From positions 1-31,893 of the forward strand of contig JBBJMF010000027.1 of the NCBI GenBank assembly GCA_037719575.1: a stretch of 31,893 nt of DNA, read 5' to 3'. The DNA is from JAWWPG01 sp037719575 (GTDB taxonomy: Bacteria > Actinomycetota > Actinomycetes > Propionibacteriales > Nocardioidaceae). Of the stretch, positions 7,516 to 15,284 are shown piece by piece (position 1 is the first letter of the stretch; the number at the start of each line of letters is the position of its first letter). The notes beneath the pieces are model-generated. The model ran no database searches and was not told where the DNA came from. It was given only the letters and a program-made list of their open reading frames with translations. The position numbers and the translations under genes are program-made.

Positions 7516-9680
7516 CCGGAGGAGGGGGCGAGCTTGGCGGCGACCTGGGGTGGCATCGCCTCGTAGCGGACGAAGTCGCGGCTGAACGTGCCGTTGCCGT
7601 GGCTCAGCGACCGGAGCTCGGTGGCGTAGCGGATCAGCTCGAGCTGCGGGGCTTCCGCCTTGACCAGGGTGCGGCCGGTGCCGACCGGCTCGGTGCCCAG
7701 CACCCGCGCCCGCCGGGTGGACAGGTCGCCCATCACGGCGCCCATGAACTCGTCGTCGATGAGGATGTCGACGAAGTCGATGGGCTCGAGCAGCTGCACC
7801 CCGGCAGCACGCCCCGCCTCTCGCAGGGCCACGGAGCCCGCGGTCTGGAACGCCATGTCGCTCGAGTCGACGCTGTGCGCCTTCCCGTCATACAGCGTCA
7901 CCCTGATGTCGACGACCGGGTAGCCGGCGGCGAGGCCCCGGTCGAGCTGGGCTCGCACGCCCTTCTCCACGCTTGGGATGAACTGGCGCGGAACCGAGCC
8001 GCCGACAACCTTGTCGACGAACTCGAAGCCCCCGCCCGTGCCGAGCGGCTCGACCGTGACGTCGCACACCGCGAACTGTCCGTGGCCACCGCTCTGCTTG
8101 ACGTGCCGGCCGTGCCCGTTGGCAGTGCCCGCGAACGTCTCCCGCAGCGGTACACGGACATCGACCTGGTCCACCTGCACACCGAAGCGGTGGCGCAGCC
8201 TGTCGAGCAGGACGTCGGCGTGTGCCTCACCCATGCACCACAGGACCAGTTGGCCCGTCTCCGGGTTGTGCTCGATCCGCACGGTGGGGTCCTCCGCCGC
8301 GAGCCGCGACAGCGCCTGGCCGAGCTTGTCCTCGTCGGCCTTGGCGTGCGCCACCAAGGCGAACGGGAGAAGCGGGTTCGGCATCCGCCACGGCTCCATG
8401 ACCAGCGGGTTGTCCTTGTCGCTGAGCGTGTCGCCCGTCTCGGCGCGGGACAGCTTCGCGATCGCGCAGATGTCGCCGGCGATGCACACGGTCGCGGGAC
8501 GTTGCACCTTGCCGAGCGGCGAGGACAGGGCGCCGATGCGCTCGTCCACGTCGTGGTCCTCGTGCCCACGGTCGCGGTCGGCGAACTCGGAGAAGTGCCC
8601 GGACACGTGCACGGTCTCGTCGGGGTGGATGGTGCCGGAGAACACCCGGGTCAGGCTGATCCGGCCGACGTACGGGTCCGATGTCGTCTTCACGACCTCG
8701 GCGACGAGGGAACCGGCCGGGTCGCACGCGAGCCCGTCGACGGTCTTGCCGGCCGACGTGTAGACCGCCGGGAACCGATGCTCGGACGGGGGTGGGAAGG
8801 CCGACGTGATGATCTCCAGCAGCTCGTCGAGGCCGAGACCGGTGACGGCACAGACGGGGATGACCGGGAAGAACGAGCCGCGCGCCACGGCCGTCTCCAG
8901 GTCATCGATCAACAGTGCTGTGTCGATGTCCTCGCCGTTCATGTAGCGGTCCATCAGGCCCTCGTCCTCGGACTCCTCGATGATGCCCTCGATGAGCGTG
9001 CCGCGGCTGTCGTCGATGAGCAGCTGCTCGTCCTCGTTCGGCCCCCGCACGGATCGGCCGCTGCTCGCGACGGAGGAGTAGTCGGAGACGGTCTCGGAGA
9101 TCAGCGCGGCGAGGTCGTCGATGTCCGACCCCGGGTGGGAGACCGGGACGTACAGGGGCACGACCTTGTCGCCGAAGGTCGCCTGTGCCGCGGCCAGCAC
9201 CCCTGCGTAGTCGGCGCGGGCATGGTTGAGCTTGCTGATGACCACGGTGCGGGGCATCCCCACCGCCTCGCACTCCTGCCACAGAGCCTTGGTGGCGCCG
9301 TCGACGCCATCGCTGGCCGAGATGACGAAGAGCGCGCAGTCGGCGGCCCGGAGGCCCGCCCGGAGGTCGCCCACGAAGTCGGCATACCCCGGCGCGTCGA
9401 GCAGGTTCACCTTGATCCCGTTGCTGACGACGGGGGCGAGGGACAGGCCGACGGAACGCTGCTGGCGGACCTCCGCCTCGTCGTAGTCGCTCGTCGTGGT
9501 CCCCTCGTCCACGCTGCCCATCCGGTTGGTGGTCCCGGTCGTCGCGAGCAGGGCCTCGACCAACGTCGTCTTCCCGGACCCGGCAGGCCCCACCAGCACC
9601 ACGTTGCGGATGGCGTCTGGTGAGGCGGGTTGCGCTGCGGAGGCATCACCCGCGCCCGTTGCTGCGTTCTTGGCGGCCAT
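7512..9680 (-). CDS. Elongation factor G-like translational GTPase (EF-G2 type)
   Basis: The protein has 722 residues and the full EF-G domain plan. The G domain has P-loop GPAGSGKTT at 31-39 and DAPGY at 95-99. Domain II and III follow, then domain IV with SGGHGQFAVCDVTVEPLG, and a C-terminal domain V (LIDDEFMGAVMGDLSTRRAR). It differs from canonical EF-G in key GTP-binding motifs: the guanine-specificity loop NKxD is SKLNH (149-153), and the switch I RGITI is SVGLS (76-80). This places it with the EF-G2/FusA2 paralogues of actinobacteria, whose role is unsettled; ribosome-associated but non-essential functions have been proposed. It is not in this position in M. tuberculosis. The ATG at 9680 has AAGGAG about eight bases upstream. 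It runs convergent to thrS-HIT and divergent from pgsA. Confidence 0.9.
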   Translation of the reverse strand: MAAKNAATGAGDASAAQPASPDAIRNVVLVGPAGSGKTTLVEALLATTGTTNRMGSVDEGTTTSDYDEAEVRQQRSVGLSLAPVVSNGIKVNLLDAPGYADFVGDLRAGLRAADCALFVISASDGVDGATKALWQECEAVGMPRTVVISKLNHARADYAGVLAAAQATFGDKVVPLYVPVSHPGSDIDDLAALISETVSDYSSVASSGRSVRGPNEDEQLLIDDSRGTLIEGIIEESEDEGLMDRYMNGEDIDTALLIDDLETAVARGSFFPVIPVCAVTGLGLDELLEIITSAFPPPSEHRFPAVYTSAGKTVDGLACDPAGSLVAEVVKTTSDPYVGRISLTRVFSGTIHPDETVHVSGHFSEFADRDRGHEDHDVDERIGALSSPLGKVQRPATVCIAGDICAIAKLSRAETGDTLSDKDNPLVMEPWRMPNPLLPFALVAHAKADEDKLGQALSRLAAEDPTVRIEHNPETGQLVLWCMGEAHADVLLDRLRHRFGVQVDQVDVRVPLRETFAGTANGHGRHVKQSGGHGQFAVCDVTVEPLGTGGGFEFVDKVVGGSVPRQFIPSVEKGVRAQLDRGLAAGYPVVDIRVTLYDGKAHSVDSSDMAFQTAGSVALREAGRAAGVQLLEPIDFVDILIDDEFMGAVMGDLSTRRARVLGTEPVGTGRTLVKAEAPQLELIRYATELRSLSHGNGTFSRDFVRYEAMPPQVAAKLAPSSG

Positions 9681-9876
9681 GCACCCACTCCTTACCGGTC
9701 GGATCTGGCTCTCGTACGGCGGGCGAGCCAGGCGAGCCTCACCGGCCGGAATCGTCTAGAGGCCCTACCCTCCACCCGCGCGGCCCACGGCACAAGGGGT
9801 TCACCCGCGAGCTGACCGGTAACATCGTCCCGACTCGCCCGACCACGACAGCCCAGGAAGAAGCGACAACCCACCG

Positions 9877-10509
9877 ATGCTCGATCGCTTTCGAATCTTC
9901 TGGACCAACGTCGTCAAACCGGTGGCCACCCTGCTGATCCGGCTTGGCGTGTCACCCGACATGGTGACGGTCATCGGCACGTTGGGCGTGGTCGGCGGCG
10001 CGCTGGTGTTCTTCCCGACTGGCCACCTCTGGCTCGGCGTCGTCGTCATCGCGGTGTTCGTGTTCTCGGACCTCATCGACGGCTACATGGCGCGCACCCT
10101 GGGCCTCTCGTCGAAGTGGGGGGCGTTCCTCGACTCGACCCTCGACCGGCTCGGAGACTCCGCCATCTTCGCCGGCCTGGCCATCTGGCTGTTCGGCGGC
10201 GGCGGCGACAGGTTGACCGGCTACGTCGCCCTCTGGGCCCTGGTCATGGGCTCGGTCACGTCGTACGCCAGAGCGAAGGCCGAGAGCCTCGGCATGACCG
10301 CGAAGGGCGGCATCGCCGAGCGCGCCGACCGGCTTGTCGCCGTGCTCGTGCTGACGTTCTTCTCCGACGTACTGGACCTGCCGATCCTGCTCTCGATCGT
10401 GCTGTGGGCGCTTGCCGCGGCAAGCACGATCACCGTCGTCCAGCGGATGGTGCTGGTACGACGACAGGCGCTCGCCGAGCCGCGACCCCAGCCGGGACAG
10501 CCGGCTTGA
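9877..10509 (+). CDS. pgsA: Phosphatidylinositol phosphate synthase (CDP-alcohol phosphatidyltransferase)
   Basis: This 210-residue integral membrane enzyme joins CDP-diacylglycerol with an inositol phosphate to make phosphatidylinositol phosphate, the base of actinobacterial PI and PIMs. The family signature D-x2-DG-x2-AR-x8-G-x3-D-x3-D is perfect: D65, D68, G69, A72, R73, G82, D86 and D90. These are the metal-binding aspartates. About six hydrophobic segments follow the usual pattern. It opens a four-gene overlapping run with the acyltransferase, pimA and a small membrane protein, which fixes the substrate as inositol phosphate rather than glycerol phosphate. TAACAT at about 9820 could be a -10 box, giving a leader of roughly 50 bases. 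The start codon has only a weak AGGAAG, rather far upstream. Confidence 0.93.
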   Translation: MLDRFRIFWTNVVKPVATLLIRLGVSPDMVTVIGTLGVVGGALVFFPTGHLWLGVVVIAVFVFSDLIDGYMARTLGLSSKWGAFLDSTLDRLGDSAIFAGLAIWLFGGGGDRLTGYVALWALVMGSVTSYARAKAESLGMTAKGGIAERADRLVAVLVLTFFSDVLDLPILLSIVLWALAAASTITVVQRMVLVRRQALAEPRPQPGQPA

Positions 10510-11408
10510 CCCGTCGACCGCCACCCCGGCAGAGGCTCGCCGACTACGCGTTCGGGGTCGGGTGGGCGGTCAGCCGCCACTCGCCGGAACCGGTCGCGTC
10601 CCGGCTGCTGGAGAGCGCCGCCGACCGGCTGTGGAAGCAGGGCGGGCCGGGCGTCACCCAGCTCGAGACAAACCTGCGCCGGGCGGTGCCGGCCATCTCG
10701 GGCGCGGACCTGCGGGAGCTGTCGCAGCGCGCGATGCGGTCCTACTTCCGGTACTGGCACGAGGCCTTCAGGCTCCCGTCGTGGTCACACCGACGGATCG
10801 TCGACATGGTCGTGACGACGAACGAGTCCGCCCTGCGCGACGTCCACGCGCAGGGTCGCGGAGCGATCGTCGCCCTTCCCCACATGGCCAACTGGGATCT
10901 GGCTGGTGCCTGGGCGTGCCTGACCGGACTGCCGGTCTCGACAGTCGCGGAGCGGCTGCGTCCGGAGTCGCTCTTCGACCGCTTCGTCGCCTACCGGACG
11001 GAGCTCGGGATCGAGGTCGAGCCCCTGACCGGCTCCGGCAACCCGCTGTCCGCGATGCGGGCCGCCCTCGACCGCGGTCGGGTTGTGTGTCTGCTCGCCG
11101 ACCGGTCGGTCGGCGATGGTGGCGTCGACGTCTCCCTGCTCGGCGAGAGCGCACGTCTCCCCGGCGGACCCGCGGTCCTCGCGCGCATCGGGAAGGTCCC
11201 GATCATCGTCGCGGTGCCCAGCTATCGCGGGCCGTTGCTGCACCTCGACATCAGCGACCCCATCGACGCGGTCGGCGGGCGTGGTGGCGTGGTGGCGACG
11301 ACGCAGCGGGTGGCGGATGCGCTGAGCGCGGGGATCCGCCGGGCTCCGCAGGACTGGCACATGCTGCAGCGCGTCTTCGTCGCCGATCTCGAGGAGCCGG
11401 CGGGATGA
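10506..11408 (+). CDS. Phosphatidylinositol mannoside acyltransferase (PatA-like)
   Basis: This protein of about 300 residues belongs to the LpxL/HtrB-type lysophospholipid acyltransferase superfamily. It puts an acyl chain on the mannose of PIM1/PIM2 at the inner face of the membrane (Rv2611c/PatA in mycobacteria). The catalytic H-x4-D motif is seen as HMANWD at about 126-131. A second conserved block is VVCLLADRSVGDGGVDVSLLG, followed by LPGGPAVLAR. The start is TTG at 10506, overlapping the pgsA stop as TTGA; there is no nearby in-frame ATG or GTG, and the text after TTG (TRRPPPRQRLADYAFGVGW) fits the family N-terminus. The end overlaps pimA by ATGA. Coupling to pgsA and pimA supports the assignment strongly. 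Confidence 0.9.
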   Translation: MTRRPPPRQRLADYAFGVGWAVSRHSPEPVASRLLESAADRLWKQGGPGVTQLETNLRRAVPAISGADLRELSQRAMRSYFRYWHEAFRLPSWSHRRIVDMVVTTNESALRDVHAQGRGAIVALPHMANWDLAGAWACLTGLPVSTVAERLRPESLFDRFVAYRTELGIEVEPLTGSGNPLSAMRAALDRGRVVCLLADRSVGDGGVDVSLLGESARLPGGPAVLARIGKVPIIVAVPSYRGPLLHLDISDPIDAVGGRGGVVATTQRVADALSAGIRRAPQDWHMLQRVFVADLEEPAG

Positions 11409-12544
11409 CCGCCGTGCGGCTCGGGCTGGTCTGCCCGTACTCCCTTGACGTCCCCGGGGGAGTGCAGAACCATGTGCGCGACCTGGCCGCGGTGCTGGCC
11501 GGCCGCGGCCACCTCGTCCACGTGCTCGCGCCCGGCGAGCCGTCGGCTGCGCTTCCGGACTACGTGACGACGGCCGGCAAGGCGGTGCCGGTGCGTTTCA
11601 ACGGCTCCGTGGCGCGGGTGGCGTTCGGTCCCCGCGCGGTGAGCCGGGTACGCCGTTGGCTGGCCGAGGGGACGTTCGACGTGCTCCACGTCCACGAGCC
11701 TTCGGCGCCGAGCGTCTCGTTGCTCGCCCTGTGGGCAAGCGACGTACCTGTCGTCGGGACCTTCCACTCAGCGATGCCGAGATCTCGGGCGATGTCATCG
11801 ACGGCGAGCCTGCTCCGCCCCTCGATGGAGAAGATCAGTGCCCGGATCGCGGTGTCGGAGGCGGCCCGGGCCACGCTCGTACAGCACATCGGAGGCGAGC
11901 CGGTGGTGATCCCGAACGGGCTCACCTGCGCAGGGTTCGCCCATGCCGTGCCGCGCCCGGAGTGGACGAGCCCCGGGCCGACCGTCGTGTTCCTGGGCCG
12001 GACGGACGAGCCGCGCAAGGGCCTCGCGGTGCTGATGAGTGCCTTTCCCGCGATCCTGGAGCGATACCCGCAAGCCCGGTTGCTCGTGGCCGGTCGGGGC
12101 GACCCGGCCAGCTGGACCGGCGCCGCGGACCCCGTGACGACCCAGGCAATGGCACGTGTTGAGTTCCTCGGCCAGGTCAACGACGAGGAGCGAGCGCGCC
12201 TGCTGTCCTCGGCAGCCGTCTACGTCGCACCGCAGACCGGCGGCGAGAGCTTCGGCATCGTCCTGGTCGAGGCGATGGCGGCGGGTGCCGCCGTGGTGGC
12301 CAGCTCGCTCCCCGCCTTTCGCGCGGTGCTCGAGGGGGGCCGTCTCGGGGAGCTCTTCGAGGTGGGCGACCCCCACGACCTGGCGCGGGCCGTGCTGGCG
12401 GTGCTCGGCGACGACGAGCGTCGTACCGCGATGTGCATGCGCGCCTCGGCGGCGGTGACCCGCTACGACTGGGCCGAGATCGTCGGCGACATCGAGGCGG
12501 TCTATGCGGCCGTGAGGGCAAGATCCCCGGGACAGGTGGGCTGA
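11405..12544 (+). CDS. pimA: Phosphatidylinositol alpha-mannosyltransferase
   Basis: This GT4 glycosyltransferase (379 residues, GT-B fold) moves mannose from GDP-mannose to phosphatidylinositol, the first committed step of PIM synthesis, on the cytoplasmic face of the membrane. The N-terminal domain has the acceptor loop PGGVQNHV (about 17-24) and HVHEPSAPS. The C-terminal donor domain has FLGRTDEPRKG (R199 and K205 positions, which hold the phosphates) and the E-x7-E motif E281...E289 in GGESFGIVLVEAM. The ATG at 11405 overlaps the upstream stop as ATGA, with GAGGAG upstream. All expected catalytic residues are present and the length is normal. Confidence 0.96.
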   Translation: MTAVRLGLVCPYSLDVPGGVQNHVRDLAAVLAGRGHLVHVLAPGEPSAALPDYVTTAGKAVPVRFNGSVARVAFGPRAVSRVRRWLAEGTFDVLHVHEPSAPSVSLLALWASDVPVVGTFHSAMPRSRAMSSTASLLRPSMEKISARIAVSEAARATLVQHIGGEPVVIPNGLTCAGFAHAVPRPEWTSPGPTVVFLGRTDEPRKGLAVLMSAFPAILERYPQARLLVAGRGDPASWTGAADPVTTQAMARVEFLGQVNDEERARLLSSAAVYVAPQTGGESFGIVLVEAMAAGAAVVASSLPAFRAVLEGGRLGELFEVGDPHDLARAVLAVLGDDERRTAMCMRASAAVTRYDWAEIVGDIEAVYAAVRARSPGQVG

Positions 12545-13080
12545 TGGTCGGCCTCCCTGGATGGGTCGTCGTCCTCATCGTCTCGGTCGTGGCCGCGGCG
12601 GTCCTGGTTGGGCTGTGGTGCTGGTGGACCGCCGGGCGGCTGGACCGGATGCATCTCCGGGTGGAGGCGGCGCGCGCATCGCTGCAGACGCAGCTCCAGC
12701 ATCGCGCGTCGGTCGCCACGGAGCTGGCGATCGGAGCACTGGGGGACCCCGCGTCTGCGGTCCTGCTGCTCGAGACGGCGCGGGCCGCTCGAGAGGGTGA
12801 GGGCGAGGGCGCGGAGCAGTGGATCGCGGAGTCGGAGCTGACGGCGGTCCTGCGCGCGCTCGACCTCCCGGGGCGTGGCGACGAGCCGCTGGTCGGGGAG
12901 CTCTTCGACGCGGCCCGGAAGGCGGCCATGGCGCGCCGCATCCACAACGACGTGGCGGCCACCACACAGCAGCTGCACAGGCGCCGACGGGTGCGCTGGT
13001 TCCATCTCGCCGGCCGGGCGGCGGTCCCCGCCATGATCGACTTCGACGACCGTGGTCCCCTGCAAGGATCCGACATGTGA
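12544..13080 (+). CDS. LemA-like single-pass membrane protein of the PIM cluster
   Basis: This 178-residue protein has one N-terminal transmembrane helix (about 5-28). A helical cytoplasmic or periplasmic part follows, whose RLDRMHLRVEAARASLQTQL plus QHRASVATELA resembles the start of LemA-type coiled helices. It ends with RIHNDVAATTQQLHRRRRVRWFHLAGRA. It starts at an ATG overlapping the pimA stop (TGATG), so it belongs to the same transcript. A membrane protein also follows pimA in mycobacteria (Rv2609c), where a Nudix-type domain is present. I see no Nudix box here, so the homology to that gene is partial at best. The function is unknown; a structural role near PIM enzymes is inference from position. 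Confidence 0.75.
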   Translation: MVGLPGWVVVLIVSVVAAAVLVGLWCWWTAGRLDRMHLRVEAARASLQTQLQHRASVATELAIGALGDPASAVLLLETARAAREGEGEGAEQWIAESELTAVLRALDLPGRGDEPLVGELFDAARKAAMARRIHNDVAATTQQLHRRRRVRWFHLAGRAAVPAMIDFDDRGPLQGSDM

Positions 13081-13095
13081 GTGGCCTGGGCCGCC

Positions 13096-13620
13096 TCAAT
13101 GTCGGATCTTGATGTCAGGGGTCTCAGCGAGCTCCGGTCGGGGGATGAACACGTTGTTCTGGTGCAGGTCGTTGTGCTCGATCGAAGCGAGCGCGGGCGC
13201 GACAGCCGCCATTCGCCCTGCTGTCGCGCGCAATGCGGGAAGCGCCCGCAGCACGCGCTCGGCCAGCTCGGGAGTGACGTACCCGAGGTCGGCGGGAGGG
13301 AGGTGGCGCATTCGTTCGACGTGGTGCTCGACGTGGTCGGCGGCCGCGGGCGGCAGAAGGGGCGCCGGGCCCGCGGCAAGCAGATCGTCGCCTCCGTCAG
13401 CGACCTGACGCTGAAGGTCGGCGAACTCAGCGATGACTCGGCACCAGGTTTCCTCGTCGGTGCTGTCGAGGTGGAGAGGGTATGTCCGTGGTCGGGAGTG
13501 AGCAGCAGCCTCGCGACCGTTTCACCGCCAGAGGCTCGACCACGTGATCAGGCGCCAGCCGAGACAGTTCGTCGACGATCGCGGCCTCAGCCGGCTGGTC
13601 CAGATGGTTCGCATGTCGGT
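13096..13620 (-). pseudogene. Aminoglycoside phosphotransferase (APH) family remnant
   Basis: One minus-strand frame gives about 130 residues of good protein. It contains TDEETWCRVIAEFADLQRQV, a loop, LGYVTPELAERVLRALPALR, and then IEHNDLHQNNVF. The last is the APH/choline-kinase Brenner motif (HxDLxxxN) that carries the catalytic Asp and a metal-binding Asn. Further upstream the family text continues in other frames: VARLLLTPDHGHTLST (about 13515 to 13468), then AEAAIVDELSRLAPDHVVEP upstream of it. So at least one or two frameshifts separate the pieces. The N-terminal ATP-binding lobe is missing and the frame stops at DIKIRH, just where the metal-binding DWGD segment should follow. It cannot code a working kinase. 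It sits between the PIM operon and pdxR. Confidence 0.6.
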
Positions 13621-13706
13621 GAACACGCCCGCACGTTAGCGCCCGGCCCTCGATGTTGCGAAGTCCCTGGGGCTTTCTCCTTCGGCGGGGGCGGGGCCAC
13701 GCGGCG

Positions 13707-15161
13707 CTAGGCGGAGCGGTCGCCGCGAAGGTCGGCGACCACGCTCGCGAGGATGTCCACTCCCTTCCTGACCGTGTCCTCGTCCAACCCGGCGTAGCCG
13801 AAGATCAGACCCTGGTCGCCGCGATGCCCGCCCCGGAAGGGGGAGATGCCGTAGACGCCGACGCCGCGACGCGCCGCCGCTGCCACGAGCGCGGGCTCGT
13901 CGAGGTCCGGCGGCAACCACGCCACGAGGTGGAACCCCGCCGAAACGCCGGTCGGACGGAAGTCGGGGAGGCGCTCGCCGAGCGCACCGAGCAGGGCGTC
14001 GCGCCGACGCCGGTAGATCGGCCGCATCCGCCGGAGGTGGCGGTCGAACTCCCCGCGGGTCAGGAAGTCCGCGAAGGTCAGCTGGTCGAGGATGGCCGAG
14101 CCACGGTCGGCTGCCATCTTGGCCCGGGCGACCCCGTCCACGAGCGGTGGGGGGAGGACGAGCCAGCCGAGCCGGAGTCCGGGTGCCAGGGTCTTGCTCG
14201 CGGTGCCCGCGTAGACCACCTGGTTCGGGGCGATGCCCTGCATCGCGCCGATGGGCGCCCGGTCGTAGCGGTACTCCGCGTCGTAGTCGTCCTCGATGAC
14301 GAGGGCTCCGCGCTCCTCCGCCCAGCGGAGCACCGCCGACCGCGCATCGGGCGAGAGCACCGCACCCGTCGGCCACTGGTGTGCCGGGGTGAGGATCACC
14401 GCATCGGCGCCGGTGCCCTGGAGCTCCGCCACCTCGATGCCGTCCGGTCCCACTGGCACTCCGACGACGTCGAGGCCGGCGGACACGGCGATCTGCCGGG
14501 CGTCCTCGACCGACGACGGGTCTTCGACCACCACCCGCCGGGCACCGGACTCGGCGAGCACCTGCAAGAGCAGCGCGATGCCCTGGGCGAAGCCGTTGCA
14601 GATCACCACGTTGCCGGGCTGCGCCGACGTACCCCGCGCCCGGTTCAGGTAGTCGGCGAGCGCGGCATGCAGCTCCGGCGCTCCACGACCGGTCAGAGAG
14701 CCGAACCGGTCACTGGGCGTCTCGAGCAGCACCCGGCGGACCGAGCGCAGCCACGCCGTCCGCGGGAAGTGCGAGGCGTCTCCGCGGCCGTACCGGAAGT
14801 CGATGAGCGGCGCCGCGGCGGGGGCCGGAGAAGCAGGGGCGGGGTCCGGCTCGGGACCGATGGCGACCTGCGTGTAGCCGCCCGGGCGACTCGTCAGGTA
14901 GCCCTCCGCCACCAGCTGCTCGTACGCCTCGACCACAACACCGCGCGACACCCCGAGGACGGCGGCCAGCCCACGCGAGGAGGGCAGGGCGGTCCCGAGC
15001 CGGAGCCGTCCGGAGCGGACTCCGTTGCGTATCGACGTCTCGATCTGCCGGTGCAGCGGGACGCGCACGTCGCGGCGGATCTCGACGAGCAGATCGCTCG
15101 CGACCGCGGGTGTGGTCCCGGTCGGACGGGGCTGGCCCGAACTGGTACTAGGTAGTGCCAT
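13707..15161 (-). CDS. pdxR: MocR/GntR-family transcriptional regulator, probable PdxR
   Basis: The 484-residue protein fuses a GntR winged helix-turn-helix (about 45-95, LPSSRGLAAVLGVSRGVVVE then AYEQLVAEGYL) to a fold-type I aminotransferase-like domain (about 125-480). PLP-fold marks are EDDYDAEYRYDR and the Schiff-base lysine in YAGTASKTLAPGLRLGW. Such MocR proteins bind PLP as effector, and PdxR members activate pdxST and repress themselves. It diverges from pdxS with 123 bp between the starts, which is the classic PdxR arrangement. ATG at 15161 is chosen; upstream in-frame codons exist, but a -10-like TAAGAT ends only eight bases before this ATG, which would give a leaderless or nearly leaderless mRNA. 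Confidence 0.88.
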   Translation of the reverse strand: MALPSTSSGQPRPTGTTPAVASDLLVEIRRDVRVPLHRQIETSIRNGVRSGRLRLGTALPSSRGLAAVLGVSRGVVVEAYEQLVAEGYLTSRPGGYTQVAIGPEPDPAPASPAPAAAPLIDFRYGRGDASHFPRTAWLRSVRRVLLETPSDRFGSLTGRGAPELHAALADYLNRARGTSAQPGNVVICNGFAQGIALLLQVLAESGARRVVVEDPSSVEDARQIAVSAGLDVVGVPVGPDGIEVAELQGTGADAVILTPAHQWPTGAVLSPDARSAVLRWAEERGALVIEDDYDAEYRYDRAPIGAMQGIAPNQVVYAGTASKTLAPGLRLGWLVLPPPLVDGVARAKMAADRGSAILDQLTFADFLTRGEFDRHLRRMRPIYRRRRDALLGALGERLPDFRPTGVSAGFHLVAWLPPDLDEPALVAAAARRGVGVYGISPFRGGHRGDQGLIFGYAGLDEDTVRKGVDILASVVADLRGDRSA

Positions 15162-15186
15162 CGAATTGGATCTTAGTTGCAGTACC
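15143..15186. promoter_or_regulatory. Candidate PdxR operator between pdxR and pdxS
   Basis: An imperfect palindrome, TGGTACTAGGTAGTGCCA (15143-15160), overlaps the pdxR start codon. A third half-site, AGTACC, lies at 15181-15186, in the spacer of the predicted pdxR promoter. GGTACT, AGTGCC and AGTACC are versions of one 6-bp half-site. MocR regulators bind repeated sites in the divergent intergenic region. The match to PdxR is inference from position and symmetry. Confidence 0.4.
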
Positions 15187-15198
15187 GATTTCTGGCAG
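15159..15198 (-). promoter_or_regulatory. Candidate leaderless promoter of pdxR
   Basis: On the minus strand, CTGCCA (15198-15193) and TAAGAT (15175-15170) are 17 bp apart, matching a sigma-70-type -35/-10 pair at 4 of 6 and 4-5 of 6 positions. The predicted transcript start is within a few bases of the ATG at 15161, and no ribosome binding site precedes that ATG. Both facts fit a leaderless mRNA. Confidence 0.4.
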
Positions 15199-15284
15199 AC
15201 TGGGAGCTGCAGCAACCCTGGCGCCCGACCGGCGCCGACGATGAAAGGGCTCGACGGCCCCGTTCAGACCGAGAGGGCAGACAC

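Noticed and set aside
7599..9623. Very long plus-strand open frame opposite the EF-G-like gene
   Set aside because: It is the antisense shadow of a clearly conserved GTPase. Its translation is Arg/Gly/Val-rich without motifs.
12177..13379. 400-residue minus-strand frame spanning pimA end to the APH region
   Set aside because: The composition is dominated by Arg, Ser and Pro, with no motifs. It overlaps two well-supported genes on the opposite strand.
13081..13710. Plus-strand frame following the LemA-like gene
   Set aside because: It is the antisense of the APH remnant, which carries a recognisable kinase motif on the minus strand.
13653..15155. 500-residue plus-strand frame opposite pdxR
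   Set aside because: It is an antisense shadow with Arg/Pro-rich composition; pdxR carries helix-turn-helix and PLP motifs.
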